The notes: a model not told the origin generated them from the letters alone. A stretch of 64,000 nucleotides of DNA from Amycolatopsis nigrescens CSC17Ta-90 (GCF_000384315.1 NZ_ARVW01000001.1:6448157-6512156), one strand, 5' to 3'; counted from the stretch's first letter, positions 1-8,194 are shown. Translations and numbers: made by a program.

Positions 1-89
1 CGGCTCCGGCTCGGTGGACGGCCTCCTTGGCGGTGTGGGCGAACTCCTCGAGGGCCTCCTCTAGGACGCCACGTCACCTCGGCGCACAA
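1..89. other. left edge, no assignable gene
   Basis: On the minus strand positions 1-62 read in one frame as an acidic, alanine-rich peptide without a stop, which looks like real coding sequence. However, no ATG, GTG or TTG start lies between the edge of that frame and an upstream stop at about 74-76. It may be a gene piece whose start I cannot place or a remnant. No family is recognisable from about 20 codons. Confidence 0.2.
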
Positions 90-125
90 CTTGAGGGGCC
101 GGTCGTGCTCGACCGGCCCCTCAAG
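90..125 (-). terminator. hairpin terminator of the thioredoxin gene
   Basis: Positions 90-105 and 110-125 are perfectly complementary (16-bp stem, loop TGCT at 106-109). The hairpin begins 9 nt past the thioredoxin stop codon on the minus strand. There is no T-tract, which is common for actinobacterial terminators. Confidence 0.8.
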
Positions 126-133
126 AACAGTTG

Positions 134-493
134 CTACTCCGCGGCGGCGGCTTTGGCCTTGACCTCTTCCATGTCCAGGGCGCGGGCCTGGGAGATGAGG
201 TCCTCCAGGGTCGACTCCGGCAGCGCGCCCGGGTTCGCGTAGACGAGGGTCTGGTCCCGGATGACCGCCAGGGTCGGGATCGAACGCACCTCGAACGCGG
301 CGGCGAGCTGGGTCTGCTCTTCGGTGTTCACCGAGGCGAACACGATGTCCTCGTGGTTCTCGGACACCTTCTCGTAGACCGGCGCGAACTGGCGGCAGGG
401 CCCGCACCAGCTCGCCCAGAAGTCGATCAGGACGAACTCGTTGCCGGACACGACCTCGTCGAAGTTCTCGGTGGTCAATTCGACAGTGCTCAT
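134..493 (-). CDS. thioredoxin
   Basis: A 119-residue single-domain thioredoxin, a cytosolic disulfide reductase normally recharged by thioredoxin reductase. The redox motif WCGPC is at residues 29-33 and the cis-proline motif SIPT follows in the second half. The length fits classical bacterial thioredoxin (about 105-120 residues). The ATG at 493 was chosen because the MSTVELTTENF beginning matches the usual thioredoxin N-terminus; the open frame extends upstream only into sequence without homology-like features. It is transcribed away from the DUF2630 gene and ends at a strong hairpin. No reductase gene is nearby, so it is probably one of several thioredoxins in the genome. Confidence 0.93.
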   Translation of the reverse strand: MSTVELTTENFDEVVSGNEFVLIDFWASWCGPCRQFAPVYEKVSENHEDIVFASVNTEEQTQLAAAFEVRSIPTLAVIRDQTLVYANPGALPESTLEDLISQARALDMEEVKAKAAAAE

Positions 494-580
494 AGCGCGT
501 TCAACGAACGAGTGGCCGTGCACATTCCCCGCTTGATCGGCGTACCGTCGTGCCGGACGAACCCCATGGAGGAGCTGACG

Positions 581-823
581 ATGGCCGACCGGGAAATTCT
601 CAGCCGGATCGACGAGCTGATCGCCGAAGAGCACGAGCTGCGCGCGCGGGCCACCGGCAGCGGGCTCACCGCCGCCGAACAGGGCCGCCTCGGTGAGCTG
701 GAGCAGCGGCTCGACCAGTGCTGGGACCTGCTGCGCCAGCGCCGGGCGCGGGCCGAGTTCGCGGTGAACCCGGACGAAGCGCGGCCGCGGCCGGTCAACG
801 AGGTCGAGTCCTACCAGCAGTAG
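581..823 (+). CDS. DUF2630 family protein
   Basis: A small, highly charged 80-residue protein rich in Glu and Arg, predicted to be helical. The block LDQCWDLLRQRRARAEF followed by a conserved PDEARPRP tail is characteristic of the actinobacterial DUF2630 family, whose function is unknown. The start is decided by a GGAGGAG ribosome site at 568-574, seven bases before the ATG at 581; the ATG at 566 would overlap that site. The next gene starts 3 nt downstream, so the two may be cotranscribed. Confidence 0.85.
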   Translation: MADREILSRIDELIAEEHELRARATGSGLTAAEQGRLGELEQRLDQCWDLLRQRRARAEFAVNPDEARPRPVNEVESYQQ

Positions 824-825
824 AC

Positions 826-1644
826 ATGCGACTGCTCCGCCTGGCGACCGCCGTAGTGGCCGTCGTCTTCCTGCTCGGATCGATGACGGCCACAGCGGCC
901 ACCCCGAGTGCGCTGCGCGTGCTCAGCTACAACATCCACGCCGGCATCGGTGCCGACGCCAAGCTGGACCTGGCCAGGACCGCGCGCGTGATCACGGACA
1001 GCGGTGCGGACGTGGTCGGGCTGCAAGAGGTCGACGTGCACTGGTCGGCCCGCAGCGGCTACGCCGATCAGGCGGCGGAACTGGCCGCGCTGACCGGCAT
1101 GCGGGTGTACTTCGCGCCGATCTACCGGCTGGAGCCGGAGTCGGGGCACACCGAGCCGCGGCAGTACGGGGTGGCGCTGCTGAGCCGGTATCCGATTCTC
1201 GCCGGATGGAACCACCAGCTCACCCGGTTGTCCACAGTGGACCCCAATCCGGTGCCGGCCCCAGCGCCGGGGTTCGCCGAGGTGCTGCTGCGCGTGCCCG
1301 GCGGGCCGCTGCGCGCCTATGTCACCCATCTGGACTTCCGGCCGGACCCGGCGATCCGCCAGGTCCAGGTCGGGGAGACGGTGCACATCCTGGACCGCCA
1401 TCGCGGCAGGCAGGTGCTCTTCGGCGACTTCAACGCCGAACCCTCCGCACCCGAACTGGCCCCGCTGTTCGGACGGCTGCCGGACGCCTGGCCGTATCCG
1501 TCCGGCGGGCTCACCTATCCGGCGCAGGCGCCGGTCAAGCGCATCGACTACGTGACGTCTTCCCTCGTCGCCCGTTCCGCGCAGGTGCCCGTCACACCAG
1601 CTTCCGACCACCTGCCCGTGCTCACCGAGCTTTCCCTTCGGTGA
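826..1644 (+). CDS. secreted endonuclease/exonuclease/phosphatase family protein
   Basis: A 272-residue protein with an N-terminal signal peptide (hydrophobic residues about 8-25, AxA-like cleavage near 22-25) followed by a full EEP fold. The metal and catalytic residues of the DNase I/sphingomyelinase superfamily are visible: N36 (SYNIH), E68 (LQEVD), H168 (THLD), D201 and N203 (GDFNA), D241 (RIDYV), and D261-H262 (SDHLP). It should be an exported Mg2+-dependent phosphodiesterase; substrate (DNA, phospholipid or inositol phosphate) cannot be decided. It starts 3 nt after the DUF2630 stop and its 3' end overlaps the convergent exporter gene by 23 bp. It carries a perfect GTCCACAGTGGAC palindrome at 1230-1242. 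Confidence 0.9.
   Translation: MRLLRLATAVVAVVFLLGSMTATAATPSALRVLSYNIHAGIGADAKLDLARTARVITDSGADVVGLQEVDVHWSARSGYADQAAELAALTGMRVYFAPIYRLEPESGHTEPRQYGVALLSRYPILAGWNHQLTRLSTVDPNPVPAPAPGFAEVLLRVPGGPLRAYVTHLDFRPDPAIRQVQVGETVHILDRHRGRQVLFGDFNAEPSAPELAPLFGRLPDAWPYPSGGLTYPAQAPVKRIDYVTSSLVARSAQVPVTPASDHLPVLTELSLR
1230..1242. repeat. 13-bp palindrome GTCCAC-A-GTGGAC
   Basis: Perfect 6-bp arms around a central A, inside the EEP-family gene. It is one of two perfect copies in the window; several one- or two-base variants exist elsewhere (see findings). Confidence 0.6.
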
Positions 1645-2572
1645 GCTTGGCCGGACGAAGGGTGGCGAAGCAGACCGCGGCGATCACCACCGCGCAGCCG
1701 GTGAATTGCAACGGGCTGGGGTCCTCGCCGAGCACGACGACGCCGAGCAGCACCGCGATGATCGGTTGCAACAGCAGCAGGGTCGCGCCAACACTGGCGG
1801 ACAGTCTCGGCAGTGCGGCGGCGACGAACAGCCAGCCCACTGCCTGCCCGGACACGGCCAGCGCGATCAGCCAGCCGAACGAGGGCCAGCCGGGCGTGAG
1901 GTCGACCCCGTGCCATGGCAGCCCGATCGCCAGCGCCACCGCGCCGGCCGCGATGGTGGCCACGCAGACCGTCTGCGCCTGCGTGCCGGGCCCGCTGCCG
2001 GCGCGGAGCAGCAGCAGGTAGCCGCCGTAGGCCACCCCGGCGAGCACGCCGGTCACCGTGCCGTACAACGGGTCCGGCCCGAAGGCGCTGCTGTCGGCGA
2101 CCCCGCCGGCCAGCACGATCCCGCCCAGCATCACCGGCACCGCGACCAGATACCGCGCCGAGGGCCGCTCGCCGAAGAACAGGAACGCCAGTCCCGGCAC
2201 GATCACCACCTGGACGGCCACCAGCACGGTCGCGATCCCGGCGCCGACGCTGGCGATCGATTCGCACCACAGCACCAGGTCCACACCGAGCAGGGCGCCG
2301 CCCAGCGCCGCCCGCCAGCCCGGTCGCGCCGCACCGGCCCCGGCGCGGCGGCGTTCCCACCAGGCCAGCGGCAGCAGGAAGGGCAGTGCGAGCAGGCAGC
2401 GGAAGAACACGTTGGTGCCCGAGCTGGTCTCGGACAGCTTGACGAACGTCGAGGACAGCGAGATGGCCAGGCTGCCGGCGACGGCGAGCAGCCTGGCGTC
2501 CACCCTGGCCGCGAGTTCGGCGATGGGGCTGGCGGACCGGATCGGGGGCGGGGCTAGTTCCGTGGTGCTCAC
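1622..2572 (-). CDS. EamA/DMT family transporter
   Basis: A 316-residue, strongly hydrophobic protein with about ten predicted membrane helices arranged as two repeated halves, typical of the drug/metabolite transporter superfamily (EamA). The second half contains the family-typical PLYGTVTGVLAG and LLLLQPIIAVLLG stretches. It probably exports amino acids, metabolites or drugs from the cytosol; the substrate is not predictable. The gene is divergent from the LysR regulator that starts 73 bp away, a classic arrangement in which the regulator controls the exporter. Its 3' end overlaps the EEP gene by 23 bp. Confidence 0.88.
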   Translation of the reverse strand: MSTTELAPPPIRSASPIAELAARVDARLLAVAGSLAISLSSTFVKLSETSSGTNVFFRCLLALPFLLPLAWWERRRAGAGAARPGWRAALGGALLGVDLVLWCESIASVGAGIATVLVAVQVVIVPGLAFLFFGERPSARYLVAVPVMLGGIVLAGGVADSSAFGPDPLYGTVTGVLAGVAYGGYLLLLRAGSGPGTQAQTVCVATIAAGAVALAIGLPWHGVDLTPGWPSFGWLIALAVSGQAVGWLFVAAALPRLSASVGATLLLLQPIIAVLLGVVVLGEDPSPLQFTGCAVVIAAVCFATLRPAKLTEGKAR

Positions 2573-2629
2573 AGGTCAAGCCTGGTGGGCGCGACTGTCA
2601 AGGACAAGCGAATGTTTCTGCGTGGAATT

Positions 2630-2646
2630 CGGTAGCATCACTACCG
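2630..2646. promoter_or_regulatory. inverted repeat at the LysR start
   Basis: CGGTAG (2630-2635) and CTACCG (2641-2646) form a perfect 6-bp inverted repeat with a 5-nt spacer, touching the GTG start of the regulator. It could be an autoregulatory site in the divergent EamA/LysR promoter region or a translational hairpin. The rest of the 73-bp gap holds no clear T-N11-A LysR box. Confidence 0.4.
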
Positions 2647-3545
2647 TGTTCACCTTGGAGCGGCTGCGCGCACTGCACGCGGTGGCCGGCCACGGCTCGG
2701 TGGCCGCGGCCGCGGCGGCACTGCACGTCACGCCGTCGGGAGTCTCACAGCAGCTCGCCAAGCTGGAGCGCGAGGCCGGGCAGCGGCTGCTGGAACCGCG
2801 CGGCCGCGGCGTGCGGCTCACCCGCGCCGGGCAGCTGCTGGCCGCGCACGCGGACCGGATACTCGCCCAGGTCGCGGCCGCCAGATCCGAGCTGGACGCG
2901 CTCCGCGAGGACATCATCGGGCCGCTGCACGTCGGCGCCATCCCGACCACCGTGCACGCCCTGCTGCCGGCCGCGCTGACCACGCTCGCCGCCCGCTTCC
3001 CGAAGCTGGAGGTGACGCTTTCCGAGGGGGAGGCGGAACGGACCCTGCCCGCCGTGGTGGCCGGCGACCTCGACGTCGCCGTTCTGGAGAGCTGGGACGA
3101 CCTGCCCACCGAGATCCCGGCGGGAACCTCGCGAACAGTGCTCTTCTCCGAGAGCGCTGATCTCGTTCTGCCGTCGTCGCACCGGCTCGCCCACCGCAAG
3201 GTGGTGGATCTGTCCGAAGTGGACGATATTCCCTGGGTGGCATGGTCGGCGGGCTCCGGCTGTCACCGCTGGCTGGTGCAGGCCCTGCGCGCGCAGGGCA
3301 TGGAGCCGACCGTGAACTGCACGGTCGGCAGCTACCGGACCCAGCTCGCGCTGGTCTCGGGCGGCCTGGTCGCCGCGCTGCTGCCGAGGCTGGCGCAGGA
3401 CGCGATGCCCGACGACGTGCGGGTGGTGGCCACCCGTCCGGTGCTGCGCCGCAGCATCCAGGCGGTGTGGCGCACCGGCTCCGAGCGCGCCGCGATCCAC
3501 GCCTTCGTCGAAGCGCTGGACGCCGCCGCCCCCACGGGCAAATAG
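2646..3545 (+). CDS. LysR family transcriptional regulator
   Basis: A 299-residue LysR-type regulator. Residues 1-60 form the winged helix-turn-helix (FTLERLRALHAVAGHGS, then ALHVTPSGVSQQLAKLE), and the remainder is the two-lobed periplasmic-binding-protein-like effector domain. The GTG at 2646 places the HTH at the very N-terminus as usual for the family. It is divergent from an EamA exporter, which is the likely target. The gene ends GGC-AAA-TAG inside a short repeat sequence that also forms the end of the SRPBCC gene at 61087, so the repeat supplies both stop codons. Confidence 0.92.
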   Translation: MFTLERLRALHAVAGHGSVAAAAAALHVTPSGVSQQLAKLEREAGQRLLEPRGRGVRLTRAGQLLAAHADRILAQVAAARSELDALREDIIGPLHVGAIPTTVHALLPAALTTLAARFPKLEVTLSEGEAERTLPAVVAGDLDVAVLESWDDLPTEIPAGTSRTVLFSESADLVLPSSHRLAHRKVVDLSEVDDIPWVAWSAGSGCHRWLVQALRAQGMEPTVNCTVGSYRTQLALVSGGLVAALLPRLAQDAMPDDVRVVATRPVLRRSIQAVWRTGSERAAIHAFVEALDAAAPTGK

Positions 3546-3570
3546 CCGGCTTCTTGCCCTTTGCGTCAGG
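3536..3570 (+). repeat. half copy of the GGCAAATAGCCGGCTT hairpin repeat
   Basis: The stretch that starts at about 3537 with GGCAAATAGCCGGCTT and runs through TTGCCCTTTG closely matches the left arm and loop of the hairpin at 61079-61134. The complementary right arm is missing here, so no hairpin forms. The LysR stop codon TAG (3543-3545) lies inside it. Confidence 0.6.
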
Positions 3571-3621
3571 CCGGGCAGCCCCGGGCCCATCGCCACTCGC
3601 ACCTTCAGCCCCACCCGTAAC

Positions 3622-3672
3622 AGCCCAACGTGACGTTTGGCCAATAGAACGAGCCAAACGTCACGTTGGGCT
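3622..3672. repeat. 51-bp palindromic repeat, probable bidirectional terminator (copy 1)
   Basis: Two perfectly complementary 20-bp arms (3622-3641 and 3653-3672) enclose an 11-nt loop, CAATAGAACGA. It lies between the 3' ends of the convergent LysR and hydrolase genes, so it can terminate both. An almost identical copy in reverse orientation sits at 16146-16194. Confidence 0.85.
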
Positions 3673-3697
3673 CGTCAGGGCGGGGGCGGGGGCGGGG

Positions 3698-5266
3698 TCA
3701 GGCCGGGCAGAGGGTGCCGTCGCTGGGCACCTTGCCGTCCACCAGGAAGGCGCGCACTGCGTCGCTCACGCATGACGACGACAGCGCGCCGTGGCCGGCG
3801 CCCTGCCAGGAAACGCGGATCGCGTTGGGCAGCTGGTCGGCCGCCCTGATCGTGCCCAGCTCGGGGGTTACCGGGTCCGCGGCGGAGCTGGTCACCAGCA
3901 TCGGCGGCGCGCCGTAGCCACCAGCGGGCGGCAGCGGCTCGCGGCGCACCGGCCACGGGCTGCACCAGGCGAGCTGCTGCGCGACCAGCCCGCCGAATAC
4001 CGGGTACTTGGCCTGCATACCGCCGGCCACCCCGGCGAACTGGTCGGCGGGCAGCCGGGTCGCGGTGTCGTTGCACTTGGTGGCCAGCGTCGCGTCGAGC
4101 TGCGCGGGCTCCAGCCGGGAGCCGGTGGCCAGCGCGTCGGTGAACGCGGCCAGCTTGGCGAGGTCGCCGCCGCGCGCGGCGGCGATCGCGTCCGCCAGCT
4201 CCGGCCAGCGCGCCCGCTGGGCCAGCCCGGTCGCCACCGAGTACAGGGCGAGCGAGGGGCCGAAGAACGTGCCCTCCGGTCGGAGCCGCGGCGACTGGCG
4301 CAGCTGTTCGGCGAGCGCGAGCACCGCGCCGGAGGCGTCCGCTCCGAGCGCGCAGCCGCGTTGCACGCAGTCCCTGCCGAAAGCGTCCAAAGTGGACTGT
4401 GCGCCGGCGGCGACCCCGTCCAGCACGGAAAGGGTGTCCTGGGACGGATCCGGGATGCCGTCGAGCACCATGCGCCCGATGCGGTCGGCGTAGCGCGTGC
4501 TGTACGCGGTGAGCACCTTCGAGCCTTCGCCGCGGGACAGCGCGTTCAGCTTCGGCACGCCGAGTTGGTCGCGGATCTCCTCGAGATCGCCCGCGGTGCG
4601 CCAGCTGTCCAGCGCCTGCTGCTCGTTCGTCAGCTCGATGGTGCACTGCTGGCCGGCCTTGCGGGCCGCGTCCAGCAGCGGTTCGGGGTCCGGGTCCACC
4701 GGGTCCTGGCCGACCAGCTGCCAGCGCACCTCACCTGGCACGCAGCTGACCGGGCTGGACTGCCCGGTGCCGCGCCGGTCCACGCCGATCAGCGAGAACC
4801 GTTGCAGCACCTCAGGCGGCAGGGTCGCGGCCAGCTTGGCGGCGAACAGCGTGCCCGGCTCGCCGTCGATGTCGTTCACCACCACCAGCGGCACCGGCCC
4901 GGAGCCCGCCTTCAGCAGTGCGACCCTGATCTGGCCGCGGCCGGGCAGATCCGGCGGGTCAAGCCTGGACGTCACCTTCGCGCAGTCGAACCGCACTGAG
5001 TCCGGGGCGGGCTGCCCGGTGCGCTCGCGGGTCTCCTCGTCGCAGTCGGACCATTCGATCGACGAGTCCCGAGGCTCCGCCAGCGGCGGCAGCGGCAGCT
5101 CCGTGCCGGTCGACTCCAACGCCGGCGGCGGCCCGTCGTTCGCCACCACCGGCGGCCTGCCGGCCGGTCCGGCGGTGCAGCCGGCGAGCAGCGCCGGCAC
5201 CAGCGCGGCGAGGGCGAACTTCCGCCCCCGGCGGAGCGAGGGGCCGGCGAGGCGACGGCGGGGCAA
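3698..5266 (-). CDS. alpha/beta hydrolase lipoprotein, TAP-like C-terminus
   Basis: A predicted exported lipoprotein of 522 residues in the tripeptidyl-aminopeptidase/SlpD-type alpha/beta hydrolase family. With the TTG at 5266 the protein starts with twin-arginine-rich basic residues, then a hydrophobic stretch ending in the lipobox LLAGC (Cys30). AAGGA seven bases upstream favours this start; a GTG at 5311 would add 15 residues. The family hallmark GVDRRGTGQS is present, and the acid and base residues are visible as SSAADPVTP and GAGHGAL near the C-terminus. The nucleophile elbow reads GEGSKV rather than the usual GGSYG, with the Ser at about 249, so activity on standard peptide substrates is uncertain. 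A GTCCAAAGTGGAC repeat variant lies at 4386-4398. Confidence 0.82.
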   Translation of the reverse strand: MPRRRLAGPSLRRGRKFALAALVPALLAGCTAGPAGRPPVVANDGPPPALESTGTELPLPPLAEPRDSSIEWSDCDEETRERTGQPAPDSVRFDCAKVTSRLDPPDLPGRGQIRVALLKAGSGPVPLVVVNDIDGEPGTLFAAKLAATLPPEVLQRFSLIGVDRRGTGQSSPVSCVPGEVRWQLVGQDPVDPDPEPLLDAARKAGQQCTIELTNEQQALDSWRTAGDLEEIRDQLGVPKLNALSRGEGSKVLTAYSTRYADRIGRMVLDGIPDPSQDTLSVLDGVAAGAQSTLDAFGRDCVQRGCALGADASGAVLALAEQLRQSPRLRPEGTFFGPSLALYSVATGLAQRARWPELADAIAAARGGDLAKLAAFTDALATGSRLEPAQLDATLATKCNDTATRLPADQFAGVAGGMQAKYPVFGGLVAQQLAWCSPWPVRREPLPPAGGYGAPPMLVTSSAADPVTPELGTIRAADQLPNAIRVSWQGAGHGALSSSCVSDAVRAFLVDGKVPSDGTLCPA

Positions 5267-5338
5267 GACTGGGTCCTTACTTTCGGTGCGGGGCTGGGCT
5301 GACCTTCGCACGAGTGCGGTGAGAGCGCGGTAAGCGGG

Positions 5339-6421
5339 TCAGCTCGCCGGCTTGACCTCACCGCGGAACACCGCGTCCAGGTCGTAGTTCGCCGGCTCCT
5401 CCAGCTGGGTGTAGCCGCAGGACTTCGGCTCGCGGTCCGGGCGCCAGCGGACGAACTGCGCGTTGAGCCGGAACCGGGCCGGGTGCCCGCCTTCGGTGTG
5501 CTCGTACCCGACTTCCAGCACCCGCTCCGGACGCAGCGGCACCCACGGCTGCTCGGCCGAGCGCCACCGGTTCACCCCGCCGGGCAGCCGTTGCCCCTCC
5601 CTGGTCGAGTCGCCGAGCCAGGGATGCTCGCCGTCGGTGATCAGCTCCGCCAGCTCACCGGCCAGCTCGCGGCGCCGGGCCACCGGGAACGAGCCGACCG
5701 TGCCGACGTGGTGCAGCACGCCGGCGTCGTCGTACAACCCGAGCAGCACCGAACCGACCAGCTCGCCGGGCTCGCCGTCCACATGCCAGCGCAACCCGGC
5801 CAGCACGCAGTCCGCGGTGCGGGAGTGCTTGTACTTGAACATGACCCGCTTGCCGGGGGAGTAGCCGGCGGCCAGCGGCTTGCCGATCACCCCGTCCAGG
5901 CCGGCGCCCTCGAACAGGGTGAACCACTCGCGCGCGGTGGCCGGGTCGGTGGTCGCCGGGGTGATGTGCACGTGCTCGGCGGCCAGGCCCTCCAGCCGCT
6001 CCCGGCGGGCCGAGGTCGGCTCGTCCACGAAGGACTCGTCGCCGAGCGCGAGCAGGTCGAAGGCCACATACCGGGCCGGGTGCTGCTCGGCGAGCAGGTC
6101 GATCCGGCTCTGCGCCGGGTGCACCCGCTCGGTCAGCGCGTCGAAGTCCAGCCGCCCGTTCACCACGACCACCAGCTCGCCGTCCAGCACGACCCGCTCC
6201 GGCAGGTCGGCCCGCAGCCGCTCGAGCACCTCCGGGAAGTAGCGGTTCAGCGGCTTGCCGGAGCGCGACTGGAGGCTCAGCTCGTCGCCGTCGCGGAACA
6301 CCAGGCAGCGGAAGCCGTCCCACTTCGGCTCGAACAGCAGCTCGGCGGACTCCGGGATCTTGCTGGCCGGGCGGGCGAGCATGGGCTTGACCGGCGACTC
6401 GATCGGCAACATGCCGGCCAT
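5339..6421 (-). CDS. ligC: ATP-dependent DNA ligase, LigC type
   Basis: A 360-residue ATP-dependent DNA ligase. The adenylation lysine is K33 in motif I (KWDGFR), followed by LDGEL (motif III), DGVIGKPL (motif IV) and MFKYKH (motif V). The C-terminal third is the OB-fold domain. The length and lack of polymerase or nuclease domains match actinobacterial LigC, an accessory ligase used in NHEJ-like or base-excision repair, rather than LigD. No Ku gene is adjacent. Three 10-bp direct repeats lie just upstream of the start (6457-6486), which may be regulatory. The gene is followed on the same strand by the hydrolase gene 73 bp away. Confidence 0.9.
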   Translation of the reverse strand: MAGMLPIESPVKPMLARPASKIPESAELLFEPKWDGFRCLVFRDGDELSLQSRSGKPLNRYFPEVLERLRADLPERVVLDGELVVVVNGRLDFDALTERVHPAQSRIDLLAEQHPARYVAFDLLALGDESFVDEPTSARRERLEGLAAEHVHITPATTDPATAREWFTLFEGAGLDGVIGKPLAAGYSPGKRVMFKYKHSRTADCVLAGLRWHVDGEPGELVGSVLLGLYDDAGVLHHVGTVGSFPVARRRELAGELAELITDGEHPWLGDSTREGQRLPGGVNRWRSAEQPWVPLRPERVLEVGYEHTEGGHPARFRLNAQFVRWRPDREPKSCGYTQLEEPANYDLDAVFRGEVKPAS

Positions 6422-6456
6422 TCTGCCTGGTCGCCGCGATCCGGCGAACCGGAATC

Positions 6457-6486
6457 GGCTTTACCCGGCTTTACAGGGCTTTACAG
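6457..6486. repeat. three tandem 10-bp direct repeats upstream of ligC
   Basis: GGCTTTAC occurs at 6457, 6467 and 6477, an exact 10-bp period. The array spans the stop codon of the acetyltransferase gene and ends 36 bp before the ligC start. One-helical-turn spacing is typical of operators, but no binding protein can be named. Confidence 0.5.
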
Positions 6487-7002
6487 GGGCAGCTCGCGCT
6501 CGAACACGAGCTCCAGGCCGTCCTCTTCGTCGATCTGCTCACCGACCCGACGGAAGCCGAGCGATTCGATCAGCGCCCGCGACGCCAGGTTCTCCGGACT
6601 GGTGGCGGCGACCGCGATCCTGGCCGCCCCGGTGCGGAACGCCCAGTCCTCCAGCGCGACCACCGCCTCCCGCGCGTAGCCGCGGCGGCGGTGCTCCGGC
6701 AGGATTTCGTAGCCGACCTCAACACTGGCCCGCTCGTCCGGCGGGGCGTGGAAGCCGATCATGCCGACCAGCGTGCGCGGCTCCCGCAGCACGATCGCCC
6801 GCGCCAGCCACGGCAGCTCGGCCGGATCGGCGGCCAGCTGGGCCAGCCGCCGCTGCGCCGGGACGGTGCACGGCCAGTGCTCCGGCACCGCCGTGCCCAG
6901 CGCGGAGCCGAGCCCGGCGAGGTCGGCGTCCCTGGTCAGCCGGAGCAGCTCCGGGGTGAGCGGTACCAGGTCGAGCCGATCGGATTCGATCACGAAGGTC
7001 AC
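6481..7002 (-). CDS. GNAT family N-acetyltransferase
   Basis: A 173-residue GNAT-fold protein of the RimJ/RimL-like subgroup (Acetyltransf_3). The N-terminal strand IESDRLDLVPLTPELL and the acetyl-CoA loop HRRRGYAREAVVAL (consensus RxxGxA) are clear, followed by ATSPENLASRALIESLGF, the usual helix after the CoA site. It acetylates an amine on a small molecule or a protein N-terminus; the acceptor is unknown. It is upstream of ligC on the same strand with a 59-bp gap that holds the 10-bp repeat array. No link to the siderophore operon 17 kb away is indicated. Confidence 0.88.
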   Translation of the reverse strand: MTFVIESDRLDLVPLTPELLRLTRDADLAGLGSALGTAVPEHWPCTVPAQRRLAQLAADPAELPWLARAIVLREPRTLVGMIGFHAPPDERASVEVGYEILPEHRRRGYAREAVVALEDWAFRTGAARIAVAATSPENLASRALIESLGFRRVGEQIDEEDGLELVFERELPL

Positions 7003-7027
7003 CAGCTCAGCCTGGCACGAACCTTCT

Positions 7028-7630
7028 TCACTTGACGCGTTGCCGGGCGGCGGCGTCCAGCTCGATGCGCACGGCGGTGGGCAGCGATTCGACGCCGAGC
7101 GCCTCGCGCGCCCTGGCCAGCACCCCGGTGTCCAGCTCGTCCCAGACCTGGCGGACGTCGGTGCCCGCGCGAAGCCACAGGCTCAGCCGCAGCGCCGGGG
7201 CGGCCGCGTCGCCGACCGACCGGACGCGCGCCCGGCTTATCCCCTGCACGGACTCCGCGTCGGCCCGCACGGCTTCCGCGACGGCGCCCGCGGTGACCGT
7301 GAGCAGCTGTCCTGGCGAACGGTCCAGCTCCAGGTCCGGCCGCCCCTCCGTGCGCAGCGAACGGGCCAGCCACCACAGGCCGAAGATCAGCATCAGCAAG
7401 CCGAGCACGATCGCGGCGATCTTTCCCGGCACCGGCCGCGCGGCCAGCCAGTCCACCGCGATCGGATCCAGCACCGGGCGCCTCGCCCGGAACTCGCCCA
7501 GCACGCCGTAACCCGCCAGCAGCGCGGCGGCGCCGGCCAGCAGCGCGACCAGACCGGCGATCGAGGTCAGCGTGCGCTCGGCGCGGTAGGACCTGGCGAG
7601 CGCCCCGGCGGAGGCGGACTTGCGGCTCAT
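7028..7630 (-). CDS. AmaP-like alkaline-shock membrane anchor protein
   Basis: A 200-residue protein with two N-terminal membrane helices (about residues 22-42 and 70-90) and a soluble C-terminal region (about 95-200) with the alternating strand pattern seen in Asp23 partner domains. Such proteins (AmaP family) tether Asp23/Gls24 proteins to the cytoplasmic membrane. The ATG at 7630 overlaps the stop of the preceding gene by 4 nt. It is the last gene of the leftward Asp23 operon. The family assignment rests on topology and context rather than on a diagnostic motif. Confidence 0.75.
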   Translation of the reverse strand: MSRKSASAGALARSYRAERTLTSIAGLVALLAGAAALLAGYGVLGEFRARRPVLDPIAVDWLAARPVPGKIAAIVLGLLMLIFGLWWLARSLRTEGRPDLELDRSPGQLLTVTAGAVAEAVRADAESVQGISRARVRSVGDAAAPALRLSLWLRAGTDVRQVWDELDTGVLARAREALGVESLPTAVRIELDAAARQRVK

Positions 7631-8163
7631 TGGCGGTCCTTCGGCGAGTCGACGACAACGGAGACCTTCGGCTTCCTGGCCAGCGGGACCTCGCCGAGCA
7701 GCTCGCCAACGGTCTCGATCAGCCGCGGCCGCAGCTCGTTCTCGGTCTCCAGCTTGCTGATCACCCGCACGCGCACCTTCTTCGCGGTCGCGGTCACCGA
7801 AGCGCCGCTGACGTTCTCCTGCGCGCGCACCCGCTGCCCGACCATCCTGGCCAGCGACCGCGGCGACGTGGTCACGCTGACCCCGTCCGCGGGATCGGTG
7901 AGCCGGACGTCCCGCCGCCGCGCCGCGGCCGACATCAGCAGCGCGATCAGCCCGGCGGCCGCGATCAGCCCGGCGGTCAGCCGGATCGCGAAGGAGTCCC
8001 AGCCGATCCCGGCCAGCCGGTCCCGCCAGGACGGCCACGGCACCAGCAGCGGCGCGTCCTGCGGGCGCCACCAGTGCCAGCCGACCTCGATGGCGAGCAG
8101 CACCCCCGCCCCGGCGACCGCCAGTGCCAGCAGGGTGGAAAGCAGACGCACGAACAAGCGCAT
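7627..8163 (-). CDS. DUF6286 domain membrane protein
   Basis: A 178-residue protein with two membrane helices (about 5-25 and 60-80) separated by a tryptophan- and proline-rich extracellular loop, then a cytosolic domain beginning with SPRSLARMVGQRVRAQENVSG. This topology and the conserved serine-leucine-arginine start of the soluble domain match DUF6286 proteins found in actinobacterial Asp23 loci. The ATG at 8163 is preceded by GGAG at a good distance. Its stop overlaps the next gene by 4 nt, indicating translational coupling. The role is unknown, presumably envelope maintenance. Confidence 0.8.
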   Translation of the reverse strand: MRLFVRLLSTLLALAVAGAGVLLAIEVGWHWWRPQDAPLLVPWPSWRDRLAGIGWDSFAIRLTAGLIAAAGLIALLMSAAARRRDVRLTDPADGVSVTTSPRSLARMVGQRVRAQENVSGASVTATAKKVRVRVISKLETENELRPRLIETVGELLGEVPLARKPKVSVVVDSPKDRQ

Positions 8164-8194
8164 GGTCACTCCGGATTTTCTGGAGAGTTGAGGT

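Noticed and set aside
6481..7002. GNAT acetyltransferase as the missing siderophore acyltransferase
   Set aside because: It is 17 kb away, has no iron box and resembles RimJ/RimL rather than IucB/DesC-type acyltransferases.
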